DNA of 64,000 nucleotides from Cyanobium gracile_A. GTDB taxonomy: Bacteria > Cyanobacteriota > Cyanobacteriia > PCC-6307 > Cyanobiaceae. The position numbers were made by a program, and so were the translations under genes. Positions within the stretch are counted from its first letter, which is position 1, and each line of letters starts with the position of its first letter. Shown piece after piece: positions 1 through 8,124 of the stretch. Under the pieces are notes generated by a model. It did no database searches and had not been told where the DNA came from. It saw only the letters and a program-made list of their open reading frames with translations. The stretch spans positions 9,075 through 73,074 of the forward strand of contig NZ_JAYGHY010000010.1 of NCBI RefSeq assembly GCF_034931305.1, given 5' to 3'.

Positions 1-629
1 TCGGTGGTGCGGGCCCGATCGACCACATTGGCGGCCACGGCGCCGGTCCTGAACAGCGCGTCCTGCCGCACGGTTTCCCGTTGGGCGAAGGCGAGTTCCT
101 TGCGGGCCCGGTCCAGCGCGAAGCCGAGGTTGTCGCGCTCGTTCTGGTCGCGAGAGATTTCCAGGCTGCGCTGCTGCCTGGCGTCCAGGTTCAGCTGGGC
201 CACGAGCTTCTTGCGCAGATCCCTGCGTGTGCGCAGTTCCTGCAGCCGGCCCTTGGCCGTTTCCAGCTGGGTCTCCAGGCCAGTGAGGGCATCACGGGTG
301 GCCATGGGGTTCACCACGATCGCCACGGTCTGGCCGGGGCGGACCTCCACGCCGGTTCCCACCGTGAGGCTTTCCAGGATGCCGGTGACCGGACTCCTGA
401 GCACGATCGGGGTGGCATTGATGACCGCATCGCGGGAGCGTGCGGTGAAGAAATTGATCACGATGGCCAGCGCCGTGATCAGCAGCCCAGCTGAAATCAG
501 CAGGATCGTGAGATCGGCCCGGCGAGAGCTGGGAATCGCGTCGTCGTCATCCGTCGCTGGCGCGTCAGGGCCGGGACCGGCGGCTCCGCCGTGTTCTGGG
601 TCTTTCGCGCCAGCGGAAGATGAAGACAT
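1..629 (-). CDS. HlyD-family membrane fusion protein, N-terminal part (cut by window edge)
   Basis: The frame runs from an ATG at 629 off the left edge, giving about 209 residues with no stop. The first 35 residues are acidic and proline-rich and should be cytoplasmic. One membrane helix follows at about 41-61 (LTILLISAGLLITALAIVI). Next comes a biotinyl-lipoyl-like half domain (TPIVLRSPVTGILESLTVG), then a long charged helix with heptad-like spacing from about residue 110. This is the usual order in HlyD adaptors, which join an inner-membrane transporter to a TolC-type channel. In some cyanobacteria HlyD-like proteins also serve exopolysaccharide export. The downstream partner lies outside the window. 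The upstream neighbour on the same strand is a GH10 glycosidase, which fits a polysaccharide role, but that is inference. The family call is firm; the substrate is unknown. Confidence 0.85.
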   Translation of the reverse strand, partial: MSSSSAGAKDPEHGGAAGPGPDAPATDDDDAIPSSRRADLTILLISAGLLITALAIVINFFTARSRDAVINATPIVLRSPVTGILESLTVGTGVEVRPGQTVAIVVNPMATRDALTGLETQLETAKGRLQELRTRRDLRKKLVAQLNLDARQQRSLEISRDQNERDNLGFALDRARKELAFAQRETVRQDALFRTGAVAANVVDRARTT

Positions 630-753
630 TCCGGCGGTTCATGGTGGAATTTGATTTTACCAGAGCCGCACTTTTTGTCAGGCAATGAGCCCTTCTGTTG
701 ATTCGTTGTTGTGGGACTGATTGACTTTTCTCTACGATGCTGATCTAGCCAAA

Positions 754-1851
754 TCAGGACTTGCCCAGGGCAGCCATTATGGCCAGTGTTGCTGGTTTGG
801 CCTGGTTGTTTGCATCGAAGGGCAACGGCCGCTGGGGCAGACCATCGGCCCTTGGAAAGAAGGAGTTCAACCAGGTGGTGCGATCGCTCAATCCCCAGCT
901 GGTGATCAGTTTCAGCCTGGGTTCCGGCAGGACCGCCGCCAGGAAGGCGGCGTAGACCTCTGCCACGGCGCGGTCCCGTTCGGGGATGGCTGCGGGCAGT
1001 TCCCGGTCGTTCACATCCAGTTCGGTCACGTAGATGTCGAGATTCAGGGCCGCCAGCTCCCGCAGGAAGACGGGCAGGGTGCGGAAGGTGGTGGCTCCGC
1101 TGCCGTTGGCATAGAGGTGGGCCTGAAGCCCCACGGCGTTCAGGGGAACGCCCCGGTCGCGCAGCTGCCGCAGCAGTGCCAGAAACGAGCGCCGTTTGCG
1201 GGCCGTCTTGGCGTCATCCCCCTCCAGTCCGTATTCGTTGATCACCAGGGCGGCCTTGGGATCGGCCTGGTGCGCCCGGGTCAGGGCGCTGGCGATGTAC
1301 TCGGGTCCCAGCCGCTCCAGCCAGAGGTTTCGCCGCAGGCCCGTGCCGTCGTCGGCGATCGGTTCGTTCACCACATCCCACGACGGCAGCTTGCCGCGGT
1401 AGTGGCCCACCACGGTGCGGATGTAGGTCGCCAAGGCCTTGTCCAGCTCAGCCGCCGGCAGGGCCTTGACCCACCCCGGCAACTGCTCGTGCCACAGCAG
1501 GGTGTGACCCCGCATCACCAGCCCGTGCTCGCGGGCGAAAGCCAGCAGCCGGTCCGGGGCGCTGAAATCGAAGCGCCCGGGCGCCGCTTCCACCCCATCC
1601 CACTTCAGCTCGGATTCGGGCACGATCAGGCCGCTCTGGCTGGTCACCAGACGCTGCAGGTCGGGGTTCTGCAGCTGGTCGTTCGTGACGGCGGTGCCCC
1701 AGACCAGCCCCCGCGCCGCCGCCAGCCCCTGCAGGGTCGGGGAAGTGCCCGGCGGCAATGCCCGCGCCACGCTCCAGCCCAGGGCCCCCACGACAGCCAG
1801 AAGAATCAGTTGCCGTCGTCGCATGGCCCCGCTGCAGACGTGCCCTCCCAC
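754..1851 (-). CDS. Secreted glycoside hydrolase family 10 (endo-1,4-beta-xylanase-like)
   Basis: This is a 365-residue retaining glycosidase of family GH10, the size of a single catalytic module. The acid/base glutamate is E163 in WDVVNEPI and the nucleophile is E277 in DIYVTELDV; both GH10 signatures are intact. Other typical motifs are GHTLLWHEQLPGW (about 115-127) and the late ITSWGLSDR segment. GH10 enzymes cleave beta-1,4-xylan and some beta-1,4-glucans. The longest reading starts at 1851, but an ATG at 1824 (MRRRQLILLAVVGALGW) places a basic n-region and hydrophobic core directly at the N-terminus and is the likelier start. The product is therefore exported or membrane-anchored. The gene lies 9 bp after the end of the truncated ligA and upstream of the HlyD gene. 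No carbohydrate-binding module is visible. A self-polysaccharide trimming role is possible. Confidence 0.9.
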   Translation of the reverse strand: MGGHVCSGAMRRRQLILLAVVGALGWSVARALPPGTSPTLQGLAAARGLVWGTAVTNDQLQNPDLQRLVTSQSGLIVPESELKWDGVEAAPGRFDFSAPDRLLAFAREHGLVMRGHTLLWHEQLPGWVKALPAAELDKALATYIRTVVGHYRGKLPSWDVVNEPIADDGTGLRRNLWLERLGPEYIASALTRAHQADPKAALVINEYGLEGDDAKTARKRRSFLALLRQLRDRGVPLNAVGLQAHLYANGSGATTFRTLPVFLRELAALNLDIYVTELDVNDRELPAAIPERDRAVAEVYAAFLAAVLPEPRLKLITSWGLSDRTTWLNSFFPRADGLPQRPLPFDANNQAKPATLAIMAALGKS

Positions 1852-2597
1852 TCTGGCCGGTCAGGCCGGATCGGTCCCCAGCAGCGCCCGCAGGCCCTCC
1901 TCATCCAGCACGCTCACCCCCAGCTCCTGGGCCTTGGTGAGCTTGCTGCCGGCCTCCTCGCCCGCCACCACGTGGTTGGTCTTGCGGCTCACCGAACCGA
2001 TCACCTTCCCCCCGGCCGCCTCGATCAGGGCCTGGGCGGCGGAGCGGCTCAGGCTGGGCAGGGTGCCGGTGAGCACGAAGGTCAGCCCCGCCAGGGGTGT
2101 GGCCGGCGGCGGCCCTCCGCCCCCGTCCTGCTCCGGCGCTGCGGCCAGGGAGAAGCCCAGCACCGCCAGCTGCTCCAGCAGCGCCCGGTTGGCCGGGGTG
2201 GCGAACCACTGCCGCAGGGACTGGGCGATCTCGGGGCCGATGCCGAAGACCGCCGTGAGCTGATCCGGTGCCTCGTCCCCGTCGGCAGCCAACGCGGCGG
2301 CCTCCAGCTCGGCAGCGCTGAGGAACGCCCGGGCCAGGGCCTTGGCGTTGACCTCGCCCACGTGGTGGATGCCGAGGCCGTAAAGCTGCCGGTGCCAGGG
2401 CTGCTGCTTCGAGGCCTCCAGGGCAGCCACCAATTTGGCGGCCGAGGTGTCCCCCATGCGCTCAAGGCTGCTTAGCAGGGCGGCATCCAGGCGGTAGAGG
2501 TCGGGGATCGACGCCACCAGGCCCCGGTCCACCAGCTGCTCGATCAACTTGATCCCCAGGCCGTCCACGTCGAGGGCCGCTTTGCTCACCCAGTGGC

Positions 2598-2697
2598 NNN
2601 NNNNNNNNNNNNNNNNNNNNNNNNNNNNNNNNNNNNNNNNNNNNNNNNNNNNNNNNNNNNNNNNNNNNNNNNNNNNNNNNNNNNNNNNNNNNNNNNN
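2598..2697. other. Assembly gap (100 N)
   Basis: Exactly 100 N, a usual placeholder for a scaffold gap of unknown size. It lies at the left limit of the ligA repeat. The flanks (cagtggc before, gcagggagcc after) join into the same sequence that is continuous at 4939-4955 in the intact copy, so the true gap may be zero or the contig ends may overlap. Confidence 0.98.
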
Positions 2698-3226
2698 GCA
2701 GGGAGCCCCGCAGGATGGCGGGGCAGCCGTTGTTGACGCAGCGGGTGGCGGCTTCCCCCTCCTCGCGCACCAGCACCGAGCCGCATTCCGGGCAGGTGGC
2801 GGGCAGCTCCAGCCGGGCCGCTCCATCCGGCCGCAACTCCTTCAGCACCCGCACCACCTCGGGGATGATCTCGCCGGCCTTACGCACCACGATCGTGTCG
2901 CCGGCGCAGAGATCCAGCTCCGCCAGGCGGTCGGCGTTGTGGAGCGTGGCGCGGCTGACGCTGGTGCCGGCCAGGGGCACCGGCTCGAACTCCGCCACCG
3001 GCGTGACGACGCCCGTGCGGCCCACCTGGCAGGTGAGACGCAGCAGGCGGCTGGGGGCCTCCTCGGCGGCGTACTTGAGGGCGATCGCCCAGCGGGGCGC
3101 CTTCTGGGTGAAGCCCGCCTCCTCCTGCAGACGCAGGTCGTCGAGTTTCACCACCGCCCCGTCGGTGGCGTAGGGCAGGCCGCGGCGCTCCTGCTCCCAG
3201 CGGTCGCAGATGGCCTTCACCGCCGC
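2698..3226. repeat. ligA: ligA direct repeat, copy A
   Basis: 529 bp that align without indels to 4946-5474 at a constant offset of 2248 bp. I count about 11 mismatches by eye (near 98% identity). Beyond 3226 the copies diverge, though both still code for LigA-like sequence until about 3296. To the left, shared sequence ends about 16 bases beyond the N gap. It covers the end of the nucleotidyltransferase domain, the OB fold and the zinc finger. Confidence 0.9.
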
Positions 3227-3359
3227 GAGCGAATGCAGCAACTCCGCGCCGGGATGCACCCGGAAGCCGGCAGCCTGTAGCCACTGCTGCAAGTCACTGG
3301 GTGATCAATTAGGACCTGCGATCAGAGAAACATCACAATCGACTGCGAACTTTCAGAGT

Positions 3360-4118
3360 ATGCTCGTCAGGCTACTGAAGAGGGTGCGATCTTTGTCAGT
3401 CATGTGGGTTGAGGACTCGTTTGATGTGGAGCCTGGCATTGGCGTCGCCTGTGCCCGAGATAACTCGACCTCAGATCCTCTGTTTAAGCAGGCTCAAGAC
3501 CATCTGCGCCGTGAACTGTCTTTATTCCTGCTCACCAAGGATGATGTCGACATTGTCTATAGGCCACAATGTAGCCTGCTGTTGACAAGCTCCTTAGATC
3601 ATATTGAATCCAACAACAAGATTCGTGATGCCTACGGTTCCGGAGTTCCGGTCGTGCTGGCCTCCGATATTGTTACATGCTCTGTCGGAGAAAGAATTCG
3701 AGCATTCCTTGCGCCTTCGCGTCATGCGGATTACTGTAATGACAAACAAGAATTTGAGGGGTCATGGCATCTCGCTAGCCACGTCCTGAAGGCCAGCGAT
3801 AGGTTTTTTGCGACGCACACTCGGGCTGGAGGTAAGTTGAAGTGCATTGAGCGCATTGAAGAGCATCTGCGCAGTGTTATTGGCGAGCCCCAGGAAGTGG
3901 GCAATGCGCTTCCCCAAAAGCAGCTGATCGATTTCGTTGTCGTGCCAACTCTCCGCACACATTCAAAAAACCTCAGGCTTGCGGTCAATCGGCATCCTCC
4001 TGTTCCAGTGATTCGCTCTTACGAACTAATTGATAAAGCCGAAGGCGATGAGGTGCCAGCATGGATTTGGCAGGGCGGTGAAATGTGGGCATATCCTCGG
4101 AAGTACAATCCTCGATAG
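3360..4118 (+). CDS. Unrecognised protein in AT-richer insert within ligA
   Basis: 252 residues from an ATG at 3360; an alternative ATG lies at 3402. The frame stays open upstream across the junction with ligA near 3296, so the original start may have been lost. I do not recognise a family. Segments that could help a profile search are DHLRRELSLFLLTKDDVDIVY, GVPVVLASDIVTCSVGERI, LIDFVVVPTLRTHS and a C-terminus rich in aromatic residues (PAWIWQGGEMWAYP). There is no signal peptide or membrane helix. Base composition and codon use (many A/T third positions) differ sharply from the surrounding genes and resemble the 3' part of the adjacent ligA, pointing to shared foreign origin. It converges on that ligA, with 93 bp between the stop codons. 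It could be the cargo or remnant of a small mobile DNA; function unknown. Confidence 0.55.
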   Translation: MLVRLLKRVRSLSVMWVEDSFDVEPGIGVACARDNSTSDPLFKQAQDHLRRELSLFLLTKDDVDIVYRPQCSLLLTSSLDHIESNNKIRDAYGSGVPVVLASDIVTCSVGERIRAFLAPSRHADYCNDKQEFEGSWHLASHVLKASDRFFATHTRAGGKLKCIERIEEHLRSVIGEPQEVGNALPQKQLIDFVVVPTLRTHSKNLRLAVNRHPPVPVIRSYELIDKAEGDEVPAWIWQGGEMWAYPRKYNPR

Positions 4119-4211
4119 CTGTCCACCGAATCGAACTAGAATCAAATATCCGAGCAGTTTCGAGAATTTATTATGTGTCTTTGCGCCCGGATTGTCTTTT
4201 GACTTCCGTTA

Positions 4212-6281
4212 TTATGTTTCATTCAGCAAAGTCTTTAGCTCATGTTCGTCTAGCACTTGAATTCCAAGGTTCTTGGCTTTGGTTAGCTTGCTGCCAGCTT
4301 TTTCCCCAGCTACGACGTAGTCTGTTTTGTTGCTCACGCTGCTGATTACCCTTCCCCCTGCTGCTTCGATCAGGGCCTGGGCATCGGCTCTCTTCAGCGT
4401 GGGTAGGGTACCGGTTAGCACAAAGCTCTTGTTGGCTAGAGCGGTAGGGCGTTGGCCGTGTAGCTGGTTTGTGTCATCTGAGAGAGCGAATTGGGCGTTT
4501 TCCGAAAGAAGGTTGCCAGTTTCCTGTTGAAGAGATTTGACTAAGTCTTCGTTGGCGCGCGTGGAAAACCAATTGATCAGGCTTTGAATAGTGCGCTCTC
4601 CAATGCCTGGTATTTCATGGAGGATTTCCGGCGTCTCATCAAGAGCGGAACGTAGATCGGTCACGCTTCTATACCGACTGGCCAGGGCTTTGGCATTTAC
4701 CTCTCCCACGTGGTGTATCCCCAGGCCGTAGAGCTGGCGGTACCAGGGCTGCTGCTTAGAGGTCTCCAGGGCGGCCACCAGATTGCTTGCACTCTTCGTC
4801 CCCATTCCCTCCATGCTGGCCAGGAGAGCCGCATTGAGCTGGTAGAGATCCGCGATGGAGTGCACTAGTCGGTTTTCCACAAGTTGCTCGATCCGTTTTG
4901 CGCCCAGCCCTTTGATGTCAAGGGCCCCCTTGCTCACCCAGTGGCGCAGGGAGCCCCGCAGGATGGCGGGGCAGCCGTTGTTGACGCAGCGGGTGGCGGC
5001 TTCCCCCTCCTCGCGCACCAGCACCGAGCCGCATTCCGGGCAGGTGGCGGGCAGCTCCAGCCGGGCCGCTCCCTCCGGCCGCAACTCCTTCAGCACCCGC
5101 ACCACCTCGGGGATGATCTCGCCGGCCTTGCGCACCACGATCGTGTCGCCGGCGCAGAGATCCAGCTCCGCCAGGCGGTCGGCGTTGTGGAGCGTGGCGC
5201 GGCTGACGCTGGTGCCGGCCAGGGGCACCGGCTCGAACTCCGCCACCGGGGTGACGACCCCCGTGCGGCCCACCTGGCAGGTGAGACGCAGCAGGCGGCT
5301 GGGGGCCTCCTCGGCGGCGTATTTGAGGGCGATCGCCCAGCGGGGGGCCTTCTGGGTGAAGCCCGCCTCCTCCTGCAGGCGCAGGTCGTCGAGTTTCACC
5401 ACCACCCCATCGGTGGCGTAGGGCAGACCGCGGCGCTCCTGCTCCCAGCGGTCGCAGAAGGCCTTCACCGCCGCCAGGTCGGGGCAGAGGGCGCAGTGGG
5501 GATTGACGCAGAACCCGGCCGCCTTGAGCCAGTCAAGGGCCTGCCACTGGCTGCGGGGCCCGGCCAGCCAGTCGTCGGGCAGGTGCAGGGTGTAGGCGAA
5601 GAACGACAGGCCCCGCGCGGCCACCACCTTCGGATCCAGCTGGCGCAGGGTGCCGGCACAGGCGTTGCGCGGGTTGGCGAACGGGGCTTCGCCCCGCTCG
5701 GCGCGCTCGGCATTGATGGCGGTGAAGGTGGCTTCGGGGATGAAGGCCTCACCGCGCACCTCCACCCAGGCCGGCGGCGACGCCAACGCCAGCCGCAGGG
5801 GCACGCTGCGGATCGTGCGCACGTTGGCGGTGATCTCCTCCCCCCGCTCCCCGTCACCCCGGGTGGCGGCCCGCACCAGCACCCCCTGCTCGTAGCTCAG
5901 GGCCAGGGCGTTGCCGTCGATCTTGAGCTCGCCCACCATCGGCAGGGCCGGCGCCTGGGAACCCTCCTGGGCTTCGCGGTCGAGCACCTTGAGCAGGCGG
6001 CCGTACCAGACGTCCAGGTCGTCAGGGGAAAAGGCGTTGTCGAGGCTCAGCAGGGGAACCCTGTGGGCCACGCTCGTGAAGCCTTCGGCCGGGGCTCCCC
6101 CCACCCGGCGGGTGGGGCTGTCGGGCCCGATCAGCTCCGGATCGGCCTCCTCGAGCGCCACCAACTCCCGGTAGAGCCGGTCGTAGACCGGATCCTCCAT
6201 TTCGGGAGCATCGAGAACGTAGTAGGCATGGGCGGCGCGGTTGAGCAGCCGCCGCAGTTCTTCTGCCCGGGCTTGGGCCAC
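4212..6281 (-). CDS. ligA: NAD-dependent DNA ligase LigA (mosaic, intact)
   Basis: 689 residues, normal for bacterial LigA, which seals nicks in replication and repair using NAD. The order is: Ia region with the YY dyad near residue 20, nucleotidyltransferase domain with catalytic K120 in KIDG, OB fold (about 330-405), Cys4 zinc finger (C414, C417, C432, C437), helix-hairpin-helix region (about 440-590) and BRCT domain (about 613-689). All essential residues are present. The 5' part down to about 4940 is GC-rich. The 3' part (4212 to about 4930) is clearly AT-richer and diverges from the other copy, so the gene looks like a recombinant with a replaced 3' end. It starts 3 bp downstream of the 6285-6707 gene and is probably co-transcribed with it. 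Confidence 0.97.
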   Translation of the reverse strand: MAQARAEELRRLLNRAAHAYYVLDAPEMEDPVYDRLYRELVALEEADPELIGPDSPTRRVGGAPAEGFTSVAHRVPLLSLDNAFSPDDLDVWYGRLLKVLDREAQEGSQAPALPMVGELKIDGNALALSYEQGVLVRAATRGDGERGEEITANVRTIRSVPLRLALASPPAWVEVRGEAFIPEATFTAINAERAERGEAPFANPRNACAGTLRQLDPKVVAARGLSFFAYTLHLPDDWLAGPRSQWQALDWLKAAGFCVNPHCALCPDLAAVKAFCDRWEQERRGLPYATDGVVVKLDDLRLQEEAGFTQKAPRWAIALKYAAEEAPSRLLRLTCQVGRTGVVTPVAEFEPVPLAGTSVSRATLHNADRLAELDLCAGDTIVVRKAGEIIPEVVRVLKELRPEGAARLELPATCPECGSVLVREEGEAATRCVNNGCPAILRGSLRHWVSKGALDIKGLGAKRIEQLVENRLVHSIADLYQLNAALLASMEGMGTKSASNLVAALETSKQQPWYRQLYGLGIHHVGEVNAKALASRYRSVTDLRSALDETPEILHEIPGIGERTIQSLINWFSTRANEDLVKSLQQETGNLLSENAQFALSDDTNQLHGQRPTALANKSFVLTGTLPTLKRADAQALIEAAGGRVISSVSNKTDYVVAGEKAGSKLTKAKNLGIQVLDEHELKTLLNET
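4946..5474. repeat. ligA: ligA direct repeat, copy B
   Basis: Second copy of the 529-bp repeat described for 2698-3226, lying inside the intact ligA. To its left the ligA sequence becomes AT-richer and unlike the other copy; to its right it continues as GC-rich ligA. Confidence 0.9.
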
Positions 6282-6284
6282 GGC

Positions 6285-6707
6285 TCAGGCGGCCGCCAGC
6301 CGGGTGATGCGATCCACCCGCCAGGCCTCTTCCACCTTCACGAAGGTGAAGTCGAGCGGCAGTTCCTCCTTGCCGTCGGTCTTGAGCTTGACCGTCAGGA
6401 TCACCTGGCCCTCCTGCAGCCGCGGCCGGCCGGACTTGAGGTTGCGGTACTTGTTGAGCTGCAGCCCGGCCAGGAAGCGGATGAACTGTTGGCGGTTGAC
6501 GTGGGAGCGGTAGTTGCGGGTGGTCAGCAGGTAGGCCCCGTCCACCTGGCCGGAGGCCACCTGGGTGAAGAACTGCTTGATCAGCGGATTGATGCCCCGG
6601 GCGCTGAGCACCAGCCGGACCGCCGAGATGGTCCAGTACAGAAGCAAGCCACCGGCTCCCGCCAGCAGGAGCTTGGTGCCGATGTCGCGGGCCAGTCCCC
6701 AGTCCAT
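6285..6707 (-). CDS. Small membrane-anchored protein with NTF2/DUF4864-like domain
   Basis: 140 residues from an ATG at 6707. An N-terminal helix (about residues 12-33, LLLAGAGGLLLYWTISAVRLV) anchors it in a membrane. The rest reads as a small alpha+beta fold (NPLIKQFFTQVASGQVDGAY..., then strands with LTVKLKTDGKEELPLDFTFVKV and ending AWRVDRI). This pattern is typical of NTF2-like or DUF4864-like domains of unknown role; the assignment is by resemblance only. It is the first gene of a pair with ligA (3 bp between them) and is divergent from the SprT-like gene, with 61 bp holding both promoters. Function unknown. Confidence 0.75.
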   Translation of the reverse strand: MDWGLARDIGTKLLLAGAGGLLLYWTISAVRLVLSARGINPLIKQFFTQVASGQVDGAYLLTTRNYRSHVNRQQFIRFLAGLQLNKYRNLKSGRPRLQEGQVILTVKLKTDGKEELPLDFTFVKVEEAWRVDRITRLAAA

Positions 6708-6768
6708 GGTGATCCCATCCGTTCGCAGCGTTGCAGAGTCTGACGGACGACCCCACCAGAATGGGCCG

Positions 6769-7296
6769 ATGCCCCTGGAACCGCTGCTGCCCCTGTTCCA
6801 CCGGCTCAATCGCGAGCACTTCGACGGCCAGCTCACCCGCCAGGACAAGCCGCTGGTGGACGTGCGCTGGAGCGACGGCCGCCTCACCCGCACCGCCGGC
6901 CTCTACCGGCGTGGCCCCGACCTTTGCGAGATCGTTCTGTCCCGGCCCCTGCTGGAACCGTTGCCCCGGCAAGCCACCCTCGGCACCCTCTGCCACGAGA
7001 TGATCCACGCCTGGGTGGATCGGGTGCTGGCGGTGCGGGAGGTGCATGGCCCCCACTTCCGGGCCCGGATGGCGGCGATCAACCAGGCCCAGGATGGTTT
7101 TGAGGTCAGCCTGCGGCACCGCTACCCCCTGCCGGTGGTCGCCAGCCGCTGGATAGCCCGTTGCCCGTGCTGCGGCAGCCGGACGCCCTACCAGCGTCGC
7201 CGGCAGGGACTGGCCTGCCGCCACTGCTGCGAGCGCCTCCATGGCGGCCGCTGGGATGCCAGCTGTCTGCTGGTGTTCGAGCCCAACACCGCCTAG
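6769..7296 (+). CDS. SprT-like zinc metalloprotease-family protein
   Basis: 175 residues. The zinc-protease signature HEMIH at 76-80 sits in LGTLCHEMIHAWVD, and a third ligand is probably H95 in EVHGPHF. This is the arrangement of SprT/Spartan-family domains. The C-terminal part carries two CxxC pairs (CPCC and CRHCC) that look like the SprT zinc ribbon. Eukaryotic Spartan cleaves DNA-protein crosslinks; the role of bacterial members is poorly known, so I only infer a proteolytic function in nucleic acid metabolism. The ATG at 6769 is chosen because translation upstream overlaps the divergent gene and lacks family resemblance. There is no signal peptide, so it is cytoplasmic. Confidence 0.88.
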   Translation: MPLEPLLPLFHRLNREHFDGQLTRQDKPLVDVRWSDGRLTRTAGLYRRGPDLCEIVLSRPLLEPLPRQATLGTLCHEMIHAWVDRVLAVREVHGPHFRARMAAINQAQDGFEVSLRHRYPLPVVASRWIARCPCCGSRTPYQRRRQGLACRHCCERLHGGRWDASCLLVFEPNTA

Positions 7297-7424
7297 GTTC
7301 GCCGCAGGTGTTGGGGCCGATGGCGACGTTTCTGTGGACCCTGGAATGGGGTGGTTTCACCATTGCCCTGGTGGGGATGGGGCGGGAGCACTGGCTCTCC
7401 GGTCGGCGCCGTTAAAATGGCCTG

Positions 7425-8057
7425 ATGCCTACGACGGATCAGGGCTACGGCCGCGAGCGCGATCCCCGAGACCGCGAGTTCCGTGAGCGTGAAACGGCCC
7501 GGCGGCCAAGGGCCGGCACCGACCCGCTGGATCAACGGGTCGACCGCTGGGTGACGGCTGGGCGCCAGTTCGTCGAAGGGGTGGCGGGCTCCCGGCCTGG
7601 CGGCCGTCCGGCGCCTCGGGGCGCCGACCGTCGCCCCCCGTTGCGGCCCCGCATGGACGAGCTCGGCCGCTGGGTGGAGGGGCGCCTCGACTGGCTTCTC
7701 GATGACGGGGACGACTGGCGCGAACCGTGGCAGGAGTCCGAACGCAGCACGCCTGTGCCGCCGCCCCCTGGGGAGCAGCAGCCCGCCGCGCCGGGCCGTC
7801 CGCGCCGCCAGGGACTTGAGGCGGTGTCGCGCCGCGGCCGGTCGGGATCCGCCCCGTCCCAGCCGCCGGCTCCAGAACCCCGTCCCAGCATGGGTACCGC
7901 CACCACCGGCGATGGCGACTGGCCCGATGACGCCAGCTTCACCCTGCCCCGGTGGCAACGCCCCGAGTCCAGCGAGCGTCCCTCTCCCCCGGAAGCGGTG
8001 GCCAACTCCCCAGCCGACGGCCGGCCCCTGCCGCGCTCAAGCCGACGACGTCCCTGA
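7425..8057 (+). CDS. Low-complexity basic/proline-rich protein, function unknown
   Basis: 210 residues. The first 100 are rich in Arg, Asp and Glu (RERDPRDREFRERETARRPR) and contain two related tryptophan segments (DQRVDRWVTAGRQFVEGVAG and DELGRWVEGRLDWLLDD). The remainder is disordered, rich in Pro, Ser and Arg, and ends in a basic cluster (RSSRRRP). No catalytic motif, signal peptide or membrane helix is seen. An AT-rich TTAAAAT lies at about 7411-7417, just upstream of the ATG, which would be close for a promoter unless the leader is very short. The codon use fits the genome and the amphipathic W-containing segments suggest a real protein. Highly charged proteins of this kind can bind nucleic acid, but this is speculation. 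Confidence 0.6.
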   Translation: MPTTDQGYGRERDPRDREFRERETARRPRAGTDPLDQRVDRWVTAGRQFVEGVAGSRPGGRPAPRGADRRPPLRPRMDELGRWVEGRLDWLLDDGDDWREPWQESERSTPVPPPPGEQQPAAPGRPRRQGLEAVSRRGRSGSAPSQPPAPEPRPSMGTATTGDGDWPDDASFTLPRWQRPESSERPSPPEAVANSPADGRPLPRSSRRRP

Positions 8058-8124
8058 GCCATGGACACCGCCAGTTCGGACCGGAGTGGGTTAGGAATAC
8101 CTTGTCATTGAAATCTTGTCGGCC

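Larger units (their letters stand above)
1861..3292 (-). pseudogene. ligA: Truncated second copy of ligA (lacks the adenylation domain)
   Basis: This is the C-terminal two thirds of an NAD-dependent DNA ligase, beginning around the equivalent of residue 250 of the intact copy at 4212-6281. It keeps the end of the nucleotidyltransferase domain, the OB fold, the Cys4 zinc finger (CPECG and CVNNGCP), the helix-hairpin-helix region and the BRCT domain, but has no KxDG adenylation lysine, so it cannot be an active ligase. A 100-base N gap at 2598-2697 breaks the frame. Joining the two gap edges directly restores the reading (...GSLRHWVSK...) with no missing codon, so the gap probably has no real length and the frame break is artificial. 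The C-terminal part is GC-rich like the genome and probably represents the resident ligA 3' end. Homology to ligA stops near 3296, where AT-richer DNA begins. Confidence 0.85.

Noticed and set aside
721..2475. A 584-codon plus-strand frame across the GH10 and ligA remnant
   Set aside because: It is antisense to two clear genes and has shadow composition (Gly/Gln/His-rich).
1861..3292. A second functional DNA ligase
   Set aside because: It lacks the KxDG lysine and the whole N-terminal part of the nucleotidyltransferase domain.
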